Positions 8,971 through 21,020 of a stretch of 64,000 nucleotides of DNA are shown here, in pieces (positions within the stretch are counted from its first letter, which is position 1; each line of letters begins with the position of its first letter). A model generated the notes under the pieces. The model was not told the origin of the DNA. It searched no databases and saw nothing but the letters and a program-made list of their open reading frames with translations. Source of the stretch: Hydractinia symbiolongicarpus (lineage: Eukaryota > Cnidaria > Hydrozoa > Anthoathecata > Hydractiniidae). The stretch is taken from positions 27,940,501-28,004,500 of the forward strand of contig NC_079886.1 in the NCBI RefSeq assembly GCF_029227915.1, in the 5' to 3' direction. The translations under genes were made by a program, and so were the position numbers.

Positions 8971-10809
8971 TTAAAATATGTATGGTATATCCATGCATAT
9001 TTTACAGGTGCAAACATCACCTTCCCAAAATTTTATTGAGATACGGAAGGCTTCGAGAGAAGGAGCATTCTTTGTAGCGTCAGGCACAGATATCCATAGC
9101 TTCCCTGCAATATTTGATAAAGTATTTAAGCCATAGTACGTTGTCCGACAAGTTGGTCGCCTGATCAAATTAAAGCAACGAAGGTTGTACCTGTTTTCCC
9201 TAACAGAAAATATCTCGTTCATATATAGAGGTGACAATCCATTTAAAAATTTGTAAACCTCTTTCATTAAATTCTGTAAATTGATGATGTGAATATTTTT
9301 AACATTACATAAAGATAAAAGTTCATCGTAACTGCCATTTATATCGTCCTGTATGATTCTTAGACAACGTTCATGAATACGATTGATTCGATTATTCGCA
9401 ACTTTTCCACAAAACATCCATACTAAGGGACAGTAAGAAAACTGAGACAAAATAAATGAATTGAAGAGAAAACGCTTCATCTTGGGTGTCAAAAAGGAAG
9501 ATATCCTTTGAAGCACGTTGAGTTTCCTACTAGCCTTATTACAGATGTTTTTGACATGCGAATGAAAGTTTAGTCTCGAGTCAATCGTAACACCAAGAAG
9601 CACTACAGACGATTTACACGCAATTTTCAAATGGTTAAATATCAAACTTTCATCGTGATGACCTAATACAATATATTGATACTTTTTCAAATTTATTGCT
9701 AAGTAATTTTCATAAAACCAATTATTAACTATGACCAAATTAGTAAGCAGTGTTTGTTTTACATCTTCTAATGAATTTTCACAAGCATATAAGGTGTTAT
9801 CATCTGCAAAGTTACAAAGGGATGATTGAATAATGAACCAGAATAAATCGTTTATAGAATAATTGAAGAAAGGAGGTCCTAAGATTGATCCTTGTGGAAC
9901 TCCAACTTGAAGAGGAAGCCATTCGCTAAAAGAAGAATTTATTCTGGTTCTCTGAAAACGATTTTTCAAGTATGAGTGAATAAATAATAAAGAAGATTCA
10001 GAAAAACCATAGGCATGCAGCTTTGCAATAAGCAAATCATGGTTGATAGTATCAAAAGCTTTTGAAAGGTCCATTAGCATTGCTCCAACTACACCCTTAT
10101 TATCAAGTGTGCTTTTCCATTGTTCAATCATTCGAATGAGAGCATATTGTGTATTATAACCCTTTCTGAAGCCTGATAGATGAGGGCTGAGTTTGTCATG
10201 CATAAAAGTGTGCATTTGATTAAGAATAATTCTTTCAAAAACCTTTGATAAACAGGGAAGCAAGCTAACAGGTCTATAGTTCTCCTTATCATTACAGTCA
10301 TCCTTCTTAAAAACAGGTATAACCTCTGCAAGTTTTAAATCATCAGGAAAAATATTAGACTGTAAACAAAAATTTATAATATTAGTGAGGATAGGAACAA
10401 AGATATGAATAAACTTTTTCAACATAAAAACTGGAAAATCACCACTAACAGAAGATTTCTTTGCATCCATGTCTTTGATGACTTTGAGAACATCAGGCTG
10501 TTCAACCAGCGAAAAATAGAACTTTTCATCATAACCCACATTTTCACGAATTTTCAAAATACTGATGTGATTAGTATACGAGTGGATTGCATCGTGAATG
10601 GTTGCTGTATGTGTATCATCGTTTGGTTTGATTGGTAAATTTTTCGTGATGTTGGTGTAATATTCATTGAAGATTTTGCATAATTTTTGTTCGTCGGTGA
10701 TTATCTTTTCTTTCTCGATTAAGATAATTTTGTTGGTGTTATAACTAACGTTTGAAAACAATGGCTTGACAGACTTCCAGAACTTTTTATTATCAGTAAT
10801 GCTTGTCAT
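8971..10809 (-). CDS. Reverse transcriptase ORF of retrotransposon copy 1 (612 codons)
   Basis: The product would be a retrotransposon-encoded RNA-directed DNA polymerase used in target-primed reverse transcription. Visible landmarks by residue: FWKSVKPLFS 10-19; NYRPVSLLP 177-185; SGFRKGYNTQYAL 212-224; motif A LMDLSKAFDTINHDLL 245-260 (catalytic Asp 247); motif B VPQGSILGP 304-312; motif C FADD 334-337 (catalytic Asp pair 336-337); LLGVTID 404-410; thumb-region FSYCPLVWMFC 457-467 and RIHERCLRII 477-486; and a short Cys-containing end, CTCKICMDIPYIF 600-612. All catalytic residues are present. The frame is open upstream of this Met for 20 more codons, to a TAG at 10870-10872. The Met is therefore only the first ATG after the stop and not a proven start. 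RNase H and endonuclease domains are absent. The family assignment to the CR1/L2/Rex-like part of the Jockey superfamily is from motif memory and is moderate in certainty. Confidence 0.9.
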   Translation of the reverse strand: MTSITDNKKFWKSVKPLFSNVSYNTNKIILIEKEKIITDEQKLCKIFNEYYTNITKNLPIKPNDDTHTATIHDAIHSYTNHISILKIRENVGYDEKFYFSLVEQPDVLKVIKDMDAKKSSVSGDFPVFMLKKFIHIFVPILTNIINFCLQSNIFPDDLKLAEVIPVFKKDDCNDKENYRPVSLLPCLSKVFERIILNQMHTFMHDKLSPHLSGFRKGYNTQYALIRMIEQWKSTLDNKGVVGAMLMDLSKAFDTINHDLLIAKLHAYGFSESSLLFIHSYLKNRFQRTRINSSFSEWLPLQVGVPQGSILGPPFFNYSINDLFWFIIQSSLCNFADDNTLYACENSLEDVKQTLLTNLVIVNNWFYENYLAINLKKYQYIVLGHHDESLIFNHLKIACKSSVVLLGVTIDSRLNFHSHVKNICNKASRKLNVLQRISSFLTPKMKRFLFNSFILSQFSYCPLVWMFCGKVANNRINRIHERCLRIIQDDINGSYDELLSLCNVKNIHIINLQNLMKEVYKFLNGLSPLYMNEIFSVRENRYNLRCFNLIRRPTCRTTYYGLNTLSNIAGKLWISVPDATKNAPSLEAFRISIKFWEGDVCTCKICMDIPYIF

Positions 10810-10869
10810 ACGTAAACCCTTGAAATACGAACGTCTGGTTTTTCGTAATAAGGAAACACAGTAGTTTCT

Positions 10870-11283
10870 CTATCTAGTGAAGTTGGACCAATTTTCTTTT
10901 GATCGTGATTTGTTATATATGCGACGAAGTTTGGATCTGTGCATAATAGCTTTGCGAAGCTCCTTGGTGATAAAAGGTGCGTTATTGAATCTTAGTATTT
11001 TCTTTTTCAATGGTGCAAAATGGTTTAGCGTAGACGTGATGCATAAATTGAATTGGTTAAAGTCGTAATTGTTCTCAAGTAATTTCAAAAAGTTCATTGA
11101 TAATGTTCTTTCAAAATCAAAGTAGTCAATTTTGTTGTAATTTCTGTAGTGTTTCACAATTGGGTCGCCTTTAATCACGTTCATTCTCATCACACTTCCA
11201 ACAAACAAAATAAATAATATTAAACTCCTTTTATTCAGCGTCTCATCAAAAATGAAATCATTTTTAAAAACTACAATTCCCAT
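10870..11283 (-). pseudogene. Upstream part of the copy 1 retrotransposon ORF, ended by TAG and fused to satellite
   Basis: This is an open frame of 137 codons. The first 20 or so codons are satellite sequence (MGIVVFKNDFIFDETLNKRS, as in many monomers). From about 11218 onward the frame is element sequence. Its end, with APFITKELRKAIMHRSKLRR and NWSNFTR, is the linker that precedes the RT domain in this class of elements. The terminating TAG (10870-10872) is in the same frame as the 612-codon RT ORF and separated from it by only 20 sense codons. A single nonsense change therefore splits what was one polyprotein. The Met belongs to the satellite, so this chimeric reading frame has no evidence of being expressed. 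Confidence 0.8.
11219..11222. other. Target-site duplication (5' side of copy 1), atta
   Basis: This is the partner of the atta at 8832-8835. Satellite sequence resumes as attaaactccttttattcag in the R orientation. Confidence 0.55.
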
Positions 11284-14200
11284 GCGTCTTAGTGGTAAAA
11301 AAATAAATTAAAAAATCGTTCGGGAAATGAGTTTACTCCCTGGGTACTTTCTTTGTATACATTCGACTATACGGGCCAAGCCCGGGATTTACGGGAAATC
11401 GCGGGTTTTTGTTTGCCGGCGATTAAACTTCTTTTATTCAGCGTCTCATCAAAAATGAAATCATTTTTGAAAACTACAAGTGTCATGCGTTTTAGTGGTG
11501 AAAATATAATTTAAAGAATCGTTCGGGAAATGAGTTTACTCCCTGCGTACTTTCTTTGTATACATTTGACTATACGGGCCGAGTCTGGGATTTAGGGAAA
11601 TCGCGGGTTTTCGTTTGCCGGAGATTAAACTCCTTTTATTCAGCGTCTCATCAAGAATGAAATCGTTTTTGAAAACTACAAGTCTTATGCGTTTTAGTTG
11701 TAAAAAATTAATTTAAAAAATCGTTTGGGAAATGAGTTTACTCCCAGTTTACTTTCTTTCTATACATTCGACTATACGGGTCAAGCCCGGGATTAACGGG
11801 AACTCCCGAGTTTTCGTTTGCCGGCGATTAAACTCCTTTTATTCAGCGTCTCATGAAAAATGAAATCATTTTTGAAAACTACAAGTCTCATGCGTCTTAG
11901 TGGTAAAAAAATAATTTAAAAAATCGTTCGGGAAATGAGTTTACTCCCTGGGTACTTTCTTTCTATACATTCGACTATACGGGTCAAGCCCGGGATTTAC
12001 GGGAACTCCCGGGTTTTCGTTTGCCGGCGATTAAACTCTTTTTATTCAGCGTCTCATCAAAAATGAAATCATTTTTGAAAACTACAAGTCTCATGCGTTT
12101 TAGTGATGAAAAAATAATTTAAAAAATCGTTCGGAAAATGAGTTTACTCCCTGGGTACTTTCTTTGTATACATTCGACTATACGGGCCGAGTCCGGGATA
12201 TACGGGAAAGCGCGGGTTTTCGTTTGCCGGCGATTAAACTCCTTTTATTCAGCGTCTCATCAAAAATGAAATCATTTTTGAAAACTACAAGACTCATGCG
12301 TTTTAGTGGTGAAAATATAATTTAAAGAATCGTTCGAGAAATGAGTTTATTCCCTGCGTACTTTCTTTGTATACATTCGACTATACCGGCCGGTTCCGGG
12401 ATTTAGGGTAAATCGCGGGTTTTCGTTTGCCGGAGATTAAACTCCTTTTATTCATCGTCTCATCAAAAATGAAATCAGTTTTCAAAACTACAAGTCTTAT
12501 GCGTTTTAGTGGTGGAAAAATGATTTAAAGAATCGTTCTGGAAATGAGTTTACTCCCTGGGTACTTTCTTTGTATACTTTTGACTATACGGGCCGAGTCC
12601 GGGATTTACGGGAAATCGTGGGTTTTCGTTTGCCGGCGATTAAACTCCTTTTATTTAGTGTCTCATCAAAAATGAAATCATATTTGAAAACTACAAGTCT
12701 CATGCGTCTTAGTGGTAAAAAAATAATTTAAAAAATCGTTCGGGAAATGAGTTTACTCCCTGGGTACTTTCTTTGTATACATTCGACTATACGGGCCAAG
12801 CCCGGGATTTACGGGAAATCGCGGGTTTTCGTTTGCCGGCGATTAAACTCCTTTTATTCAGCGTCTCATCAAAAATGAAATCATATTTGAAAACTACAAG
12901 TCTCATGCGTTTTAGTGGTAAAAAAATAATTTAAAAATCGTTCGGGAAATGAGTTTACTCCCTGGGTACTTTCTTTGTATACATTCGACTATACGGGCCA
13001 AGCCCGGGATTTACGGGAAATCGCGGGTTTTCGTTTGCCAGCGATTAAACTTCTTTTATTCAGCGTCTCATCAAAAATGAAATCATTTTTGAAAACTACA
13101 ACACTCATGCGTTTTAGTGGTGAAAATATAATTTAAAGAATCGTTCGGGAAATGAGTTTATTCCCTGCGTACTTTCTTTGTATACATTCGACTATACCGG
13201 CCGGTTCCGGGATTTAGGGTAAATCGCGGGTTTTCGTTTGCCGGAGATTAAACTCCTTTTATTCATCGTCTCATCAAAAATGAAATCAGTTTTGAAAACT
13301 ACAAGTCTTATGCGTTTTAGTGGTGGAAAAATGATTTAAAGAATCGTTCGGGAAATGAGTTTACTCCCTGGGTACTTTCTTTGTATACTTTTGACTATAA
13401 GGGCTGAGTCCGGGATTTACGGGAAATCGCGGGTTTTCGTTTGCCGGCGATTAAACTCCTTTTATTCAGCGTCTCATCAAAAATGAAATCATATTTGAAA
13501 ACTACAAGTCTCATGCGTCTTAGTGGTAAAAAAATAATTTAAAAAATCGTTCGGGAAATGAGTTTACTCCCTGGGTACTTTCTTTGTATACATTCGACTA
13601 TACGGGCCAAGCCCGGGATTTACGGGAAATCGCGGGTTTTCGTTTGCCGGCGATTAAACTTCTTTTATTCAGCGTCTCATCAAAAATGAAATTATTTTTG
13701 AAAACTACAAGTCTCATGCGTTTTAGTGGTGAAAAATAATTTAAAGAATCGTTCGGGAAATGAGTTTACTCCCTGCGTACTTTCTTTGTATACATTTGAC
13801 TATACGGGCCGAGTCTGGGATTTACGGGAAATCGCGGGTTTTCGTTTGCCGGAGATTAAACTCCTTTTATTCAGCGTCTCATCAAGAATGAAATCGTTTT
13901 TGAAAACTACAAGTCTTATGCGATTTAGTGGTAAAAAAATAATTTAAAAAATCGTTCGGGAAATGAGTTTACTCCCAGTTTACTTTCTTTCTATACATTC
14001 AACTATACGGGTCAAGCCCGGGATTTACGGGAACTCCCGGGTTTTCGTTTGCCGGCGATTAAACTCCTTTTATTCAGCGTCTCATCAAAAATGAAATCAT
14101 TTTTGAAAACTACAAGTCTCATGCGTTTTAGTGGTGAAAAAATAATTTAAAAAATCGTTCGGAAAATGAGTTTACTCCCTGGGTACTTTCTTTGTATACA

Positions 14201-14539
14201 TTCGACTATACGGGCCGAGTCCGGGATATACGGGAAAGCGCGGGTTTTCGTTTGCCGGCGATTAAACTCCTTTTATTCAGCGTCTCAACAAAAATGAAAT
14301 CAGTTTTGAAAACTACAAGTCTCATGCGTCTTAGTGGTAAAAAAATAATTTAAAAAATCGTTCGGGAAATGAGTTTACAACCAGTTTACTTTCTTTGTAT
14401 ACATTCGACTATACGGCCGAGTCCGGGATATACGGGAAAGCGCGGGTTTTCGTTTGCCGGCGATTAAACTCCTTTTATTCAGCGTCTCATCAAAAATGAA
14501 ATCATTTTTAAAAACTACAAGTCTCATGCGTCCTAGTGG

Positions 14540-16563
14540 TAACAAAATAATTTAAAAAATCGTTCGGGAAATGAGTTTACTCCCTGGGTACTTTCTTTGT
14601 ATACATTCGACTATACGGGCCAAGCCCGGGATTTACGGGAAATGGCGGGTTCTCGTTTGCCGGCGATTAAACTTCTTTTATTCAGCGTCTCATCAAAAAT
14701 GAAATCATTTTTGAAAACTACAAGTGTCATGCGTTTTAGTGGTGAAAATATAATTTAAAGAATCGTTCCGGAAATGAGTTTACTCCCTGCGTACTTTCTT
14801 TGTATACTTTTGACTATACGGGCCGGTTCCGGGATTTAGGGGAAATCGCGGGTTTTCGTTTGCCGGAGATTAAACTCCTTTTATTCAGCGTCTCATCAAA
14901 AATGAAATCATTTTTGAAAACTACAAGTCTCATGCGTTTTAGTGGTGAAAAAATAATTTAAAGAATCATTCGGGAAATGAGTTTACTCCCTGGGTACTTT
15001 CTTTGTATACATTCGACTAAACGGGCCAAGCCCGGGACTTACGGGAAATGGCAGGTTTTTGTTTGCCCGCGATTAAACTTCTTTTATTCAGCGTCTCATC
15101 AAAAACGAAATTATTTTTAAAAACTACAAGTCTCATGCGTTTTAGTGGTGAAAAATAATTTAAGGAATCGTTCGGGAAATGAGTTTACTCCCTGCGTACT
15201 TTCTTTGTATACTTTTCACTATACGAGCCGAGTCTGGGATTTACGGGAAATCGCGGGTTTTCGTTTGCCGGAGATTAAACTCCTTTTATTCAGCGTCTCA
15301 TCAAGAATGAAATCGTTTTTGAAAACTACAAGTCTCATGCGTTTTAGTGGTGAAAAAATAATTTAAAAAATCGTTCGGGAAATGAGTTTACTCCCTGGGT
15401 ACTTTCTTTGTATACATTCGACTATACGGGCCAAGCCCGGGATTTACGGGAAATCGCGGGTTTTCGTTTGCCGGCGATTAAACTTCTTTTATTCAGCGTC
15501 TCATCAAAAATGAAATTATTTTTGAAAACTACAAGTCTCATGCGTTTTAGTGGTGAAAAATAATTTAAAGAATCGTTCGGGAAATGAGTTTACTCCCTGG
15601 GTACTTTCTTTGTATACATTCGACTATACGGGCCAAGCCCGGGATTTACGGGAAATGGCGGGTTCTCGTTTGCCGGCGATTAAACTTCTTTTATTCAGCG
15701 TCTCATCAAAAATGAAATCATTTTTGAAAACTACAAGTGTCATGCGTTTTAGTGGTGAAAATATAATTTAAAGAATCGTTCCGGAAATGAGTTTACTCCC
15801 TGCGTACTTTCTTTGTATACTTTTGACTATACGGGCCGGTTCCGGGATTTAGGGGAAATCGCGGGTTTTCGTTTGCCGGAGATTAAACTCCTTTTATTCA
15901 GCGTCTCATCAAAAATGAAATCATTTTTGAAAACTACAAGTCTCATGCGTTTTAGTGGTGAAAAAATAATTTAAAGAATCATTCGGGAAATGAGTTTACT
16001 CCCTGGGTACTTTCTTTGTATACATTCGACTAAACGGGCCAAGCCCGGGACTTACGGGAAATGGCGGGTTTTTGTTTGCCGGCGATTAAACTTCTTTTAT
16101 TCAGCGTCTCATCAAAAACGAAATTATTTTTAAAAACTACAAGTCTCATGCGTTTTAGTGGTGAAAAATAATTTAAGGAATCGCTCGGGAAATGAGTTTA
16201 CTCCCTGCGTACTTTCTTTGTATACTTTTCACTATACGAGCCGAGTCTGGTATTTACGGGAAATCGCGGGTTTTCGTTTGCCGGAGATTAAACTCCTTTT
16301 ATTCAGCGTCTCATCAAGAATGAAATCGTTTTTGAAAACTACAAGTCTCATGCGTTTTAGTGGTGAAAAAATAATTTAAAAAATCGTTCGGGAAATGAGT
16401 TTACTCCCTGGGTACTTTCTTTGTATACATTCGACTATACGGGCCAAGCCCGGGATTTACGGGAAATCGCGGGTTTTCGTTTGCCGGCGATTAAACTTCT
16501 TTTATTCAGCGTCTCATCAAAAATGAAATTATTTTTGAAAACTACAAGTCTCATGCGTTTTAG
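14540..16563 (-). repeat. Five-monomer higher-order repeat, two copies (1,013-bp offset)
   Basis: The first unit is about 14540-15552 and the second about 15553-16563. Shared rare markers include aatggcgggttctcg at 14641 and 15654, gactaaacgggcc at 15014 and 16027, and ttcactatacgagccg at 15218 and 16231. A few substitutions separate the copies. Confidence 0.85.
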
Positions 16564-18183
16564 TGGTGAAAAATAATTTAAAGAATCGTTCGGGAAATGA
16601 GTTTACTCCCTGGGTACTTTCTTTGTATACATTTGACTATACGGGCCGAGTCTGGGATTTACGGGAAATCGCGGGTTTTCATTTGCCGGCGATTAAACTC
16701 CTTTTATTCAGCGTCTCAACAAAAATGAAATCAGTTTTGAAAACTACAAGTCTCATGCGTCTTAGTGGTAAAAAAATAATTTAAAAAATCGTTCGGGAAA
16801 TGAGTTTACTCCCAGTTTACTTTCTTTGTATACATTCGACTATACGGCCGAGTCCTCGATATACGGGAAAGCGCGGGTTTTCGTTTGCCGGCGATTAAAC
16901 TCCTTTTATTCAGCGTCTCATCAAGAATGAAATCATTTTTAAAAACTACAAGTCTCATGCGTTTTAGTGGTGAAAAAATAATTTAAAAAATCGTTCGGGA
17001 AATGAGTTTACTCCCTGGGTACTTTCTTTGTATACATTCAACTATACGGGTCAAGCCCGGGATTTACGGGAACTCCCGGGTTTTCGTTTGCCGGCGATTA
17101 AACTCCTTTTATTCAGCGTCTCATCAAAAATGAAATCATTTTTGAAAACTACAAGTCTCATGCGTTTTAGTGGTGAAAAAATAATTTAAAAAATCGTTCG
17201 GAAAATGAGTTTACTCCCTGGGTACTTTCTTTGTATACATTCGACTATACGGGCCGAGTCCGGGATATACGGGAAAGCGCGGGTTTTCGTTTGCCGGCGA
17301 TTAAACTCCTTTTATTCAGCGTCTCAACAAAAATGAAATCAGTTTTGAAAACTACAAGTCTCATGCGTCTTAGTGGTAAAAAAATAATTTAAAAAATCGT
17401 TCGGGAAATGAGTTTACTCCCAGTTTACTTTCTTTGTATACATTCGACTATACGGCCGAGTCCGGGATATACGGGAAAGCGCGGGTTTTCGTTTGCCGGC
17501 GATTAAACTCCTTTTATTCAGCGTCTCATCAAAAATGAAATCATTTTTAAAAACTACAAGTCTCATGCGTCCTAGTGGTAACAAAATAATTTAAAAAATC
17601 GTTCGGGAAATGAGTTTACTCCCTGGGTACTTTCTTTGTATACATTCGACTATACGGGCCAAGCCCGGGATTTACGGGAAATGGCGGGTTCTCGTTTGCC
17701 GGCGATTAAACTTCTTTTATTCAGCGTCTCATCAAAAATGAAATCATTTTTGAAAACTACAAGTGTCATGCGTTTTAGTGGTGAAAATATAATTTAAAGA
17801 ATCGTTCCGGAAATGAGTTTACTCCCTGCGTACTTTCTTTGTATACTTTTGACTATACGGGCCGGTTCCGGGATTTAGGGGAAATCGCGGGTTTTCGTTT
17901 GCCGGAGATTAAACTCCTTTTATTCAGCGTCTCATCAAAAATGAAATCATTTTTGAAAACTACAAGTCTCATGCGTTTTAGTGGTGAAAAAATAATTTAA
18001 AGAATCCTTCGGGAAATGAGTTTACTCCCTGGGTACTTTCTTTGTATACATTCGACTAAACGGGCCAAGCCCGGGACTTACGGGAAATGGCGGGTTTTTG
18101 TTTGCCGGCGATTAAACTTCTTTTATTCAGCGTCTCATCAAAAACGAAATTATTTTTAAAAACTACAAGTCTCATGCGTTTTA

Positions 18184-21020
18184 GTGGTGAAAAATAATTT
18201 AAGGAATCGTTCGGGAAATGAGTTTACTCCCTGCGTACTTTCTTTGTATACTTTTCACTATACGAGCCGAGTCTGGGATTTACGGGAAATCGCGGGTTTT
18301 CGTTTGCCGGAGATTAAACTCCTTTTATTCAGCGTCTCATCAAGAATGAAATCGTTTTTGAAAACTACAAGTCTCATGCGTTTTAGTGGTGAAAAAATAA
18401 TTTAAAAAATCGTTCGGGAAATGAGTTTACTCCCTGGGTACTTTCTTTGTATACATTCGACTATACGGGCCAAGCCCGGGATTTACGGGAAATCGCGGGT
18501 TTTCGTTTGCCGGTGATTAAACTTCTTTTATTCAGCGTCTCATCAAAAATGAAATTATTTTTGAAAACTACAAGTCTCATGCGTTTTAGTGGTGAAAAAT
18601 AATTTAAAGAATCGTTCGGGAAATGAGTTTACTCCCTGCGTACTTTCTTTGTATACATTTGACCATACGGGCCGAGTCTGGGATTTACGGGAAATCGCGG
18701 GTTTTCATTTGCCGGCGATTAAACTCCTTTTATTCAGCGTCTCAACAAAAATGAAATCAGTTTTGAAAACTACAAGTCTCATGCGTCTTAGTGGTAAAAA
18801 AATAATTTAAAAAATCGTTCGGGAAATGAGTTTACTCCCAGTTTACTTTCTTTGTATACATTCGACTATACGGCCGAGTCCGGGATATACGGGAAAGCGC
18901 GGGTTTTCGTTTGCCGGCGATTAAACTCCTTTTATTCAGCGTCTCATCAAGAATGAAATCATTTTTAAAAACTACAAGTCTCATGCGTTTTAGTGGTGAA
19001 AAAATAATTTAAAAAATCGTTCGGGAAATGAGTTTACTCCCTCGGTACTTTCTTTGTATACATTCGACTATACGGGCCAAGCCCGGGATTTACGGGAAAT
19101 CGCGGGTGTTCGTTTGCCGGCGATTAAACTTCTTTTATTCAGCGTCTCATCAAAAATGAAATTATTTTTGAAAACTACAAGTGTCATGCGTTTTAGTGGT
19201 GAAAATATAATTTAAAGAATCGTTCGGGAAATGAGTTTACTCCCTGCGTACTTTCTTTGTATACTTTTGACTATACGGGCCGGTTCCGGGATTTAGGGGA
19301 AATCGCGGGTTTTCGTTTGCCGGAGATTAAACTCCTTTTATTCAGCGTCTCATCAAAAATTAAATCATTTTTGAAAACTACAAGTCTCATGCGTTTTAGT
19401 GGTGAAAAAATAATTTAAAGAATCCTTTGGGAAATGAGTTTACTCCCTGGGTACTTTCTTTGTATACATTCGACTAAACGGGCCAAGCCCGGGACTTACG
19501 GGAAAGCGCGGGTTTTCGTTTGCCGGCGATTAAACTCCTTTTATTCAGCGTCTCATCAAAAATGAAATCATTTTTAAAAACTACAAGTCTCATGCGTTTT
19601 AGTGGTGAAAAATAATTTAAGGAATCGTTCGGGAAATGAGTTTACTCCCTGCGTACTTTCTTTGTATACTTTTCACTATACGAGCCGAGTCTGGGATTTA
19701 CGGGAAATCGCGGGTTTTCGTTTGCCGGAGATTAAACTCCTTTTATTCAGCGTCTCATCAAGAATGAAATCGTTTTTGAAAACTACAAGTCTCATGCGTC
19801 TTAGTGGTGAAAAAATAATTTAAAAAATCGTTCGGGAAATGAGTTTACTCCCTGGGTACTTTCTTTGTATACATTCGACTATACGGGCCAAGCCCGGGAT
19901 TTACGGGAAATCGCGGGTTTTCGTTTGCCGGTGATTAAACTTCTTTTATTCAGCGTCTCATCAAAAATGAAATTATTTTTGAAAACTACAAGTCTCATGC
20001 GTTTTAGTGGTGAAAAATAATTTAAAGAATCGTTCGGGAAATGAGTTTACTCCCTGCGTACTTTCTTTGTATACATTTGACCATACGGGCCGAGTCTGGG
20101 ATTTACGGGAAATCGCGGGTTTTCATTTGCCGGCGATTAAACTCCTTTTATTCAGCGTCTCAACAAAAATGAAATCAGTTTTGAAAACTACAAGTCTCAT
20201 GCGTCTTAGTGGTAAAAAAATAATTTAAAAAATCGTTCGGGAAATGAGTTTACTCCCAGTTTACTTTCTTTGTATACATTCGACTATACGGCCGAGTCCG
20301 GGATATACGGGAAAGCGCGGGTTTTCGTTTGCCGGCGATTAAACTCCTTTTATTCAGCGTCTCATCAAGAATGAAATCATTTTTAAAAACTACAAGTCTC
20401 ATGCGTTTTAGTGGTGAAAAAATAATTTAAAAAATCGTTCGGGAAATGAGTTTACTCCCTCGGTACTTTCTTTGTATACATTCGACTATACGGGCCAAGC
20501 CCGGGATTTACGGGAAATCGCGGGTGTTCGTTTGCCGGCGATTAAACTTCTTTTATTCAGCGTCTCATCAAAAATGAAATTATTTTTGAAAACTACAAGT
20601 GTCATGCGTTTTAGTGGTGAAAATATAATTTAAAGAATCGTTCGGGAAATGAGTTTACTCCCTGCGTACTTTCTTTGTATACTTTTGACTATACGGGCCG
20701 GTTCCGGGATTTAGGGGAAATCGCGGGTTTTCGTTTGCCGGAGATTAAACTCCTTTTATTCAGCGTCTCATCAAAAATTAAATCATTTTTGAAAACTACA
20801 AGTCTCATGCGTTTTAGTGGTGAAAAAATAATTTAAAGAATCCTTTGGGAAATGAGTTTACTCCCTGGGTACTTTCTTTGTATACATTCGACTAAACGGG
20901 CCAAGCCCGGGACTTACGGGAAAGCGCGGGTTTTCGTTTGCCGGCGATTAAACTCCTTTTATTCAGCGTCTCATCAAAAATGAAATCATTTTTAAAAACT
21001 ACAAGTCTCATGCGTCCTAG
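18184..21020 (-). repeat. Seven-monomer higher-order repeat, two copies (1,418-bp offset)
   Basis: Units begin near 18184 and 19602. Markers repeated at 1,418 bp include gaccatacgggcc (18661 and 20079), ctccctcggtac (19036 and 20454) and atcgcgggtgttcg (19102 and 20520). Related seven-monomer steps reappear at 24059/25477 and 27300/28719, so the same higher-order form was reused further along the array. Confidence 0.85.

Larger units (their letters stand above)
8836..11218 (-). mobile_element. Non-LTR retrotransposon copy 1 (CR1/L2/Rex-like, 5' truncated)
   Basis: A 2.38-kb non-satellite insert lies in the R array, with its sense strand on minus. Reading 5' to 3' on minus, it starts in the linker downstream of where an endonuclease domain would be, continues through a complete RT domain and C-terminal region, then has an AT-rich 3' UTR, an AATAAA signal and an A-rich tail. 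The satellite resumes within the same monomer on both sides. The 4-bp sequence atta is present at both edges (8832-8835 and 11219-11222), which fits a short target-site duplication or microhomology. The endonuclease domain and 5' UTR are missing. This is typical of incomplete target-primed reverse transcription. Confidence 0.95.

Noticed and set aside
10128-10331. 67-codon frame (MQRLYLFLRR...) in each retrotransposon copy
   Set aside because: It is an out-of-frame overlap of the RT core (same strand, different frame), explained by the main ORF.
10405-10638. 77-codon plus-strand frame inside copy 1 and similar antisense frames at 60709-60966 and 63144-63401
   Set aside because: These are antisense shadows of the RT ORF. 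The repeated FDW at their ends is only the 9-bp repeat read backward.
8836-11218. LTR retrotransposon or retroviral-type element
   Set aside because: There are no long terminal repeats, protease, integrase or RNase H motifs. The RT motif spacing, 3' A-rich tail and 5' truncations are those of a non-LTR element.
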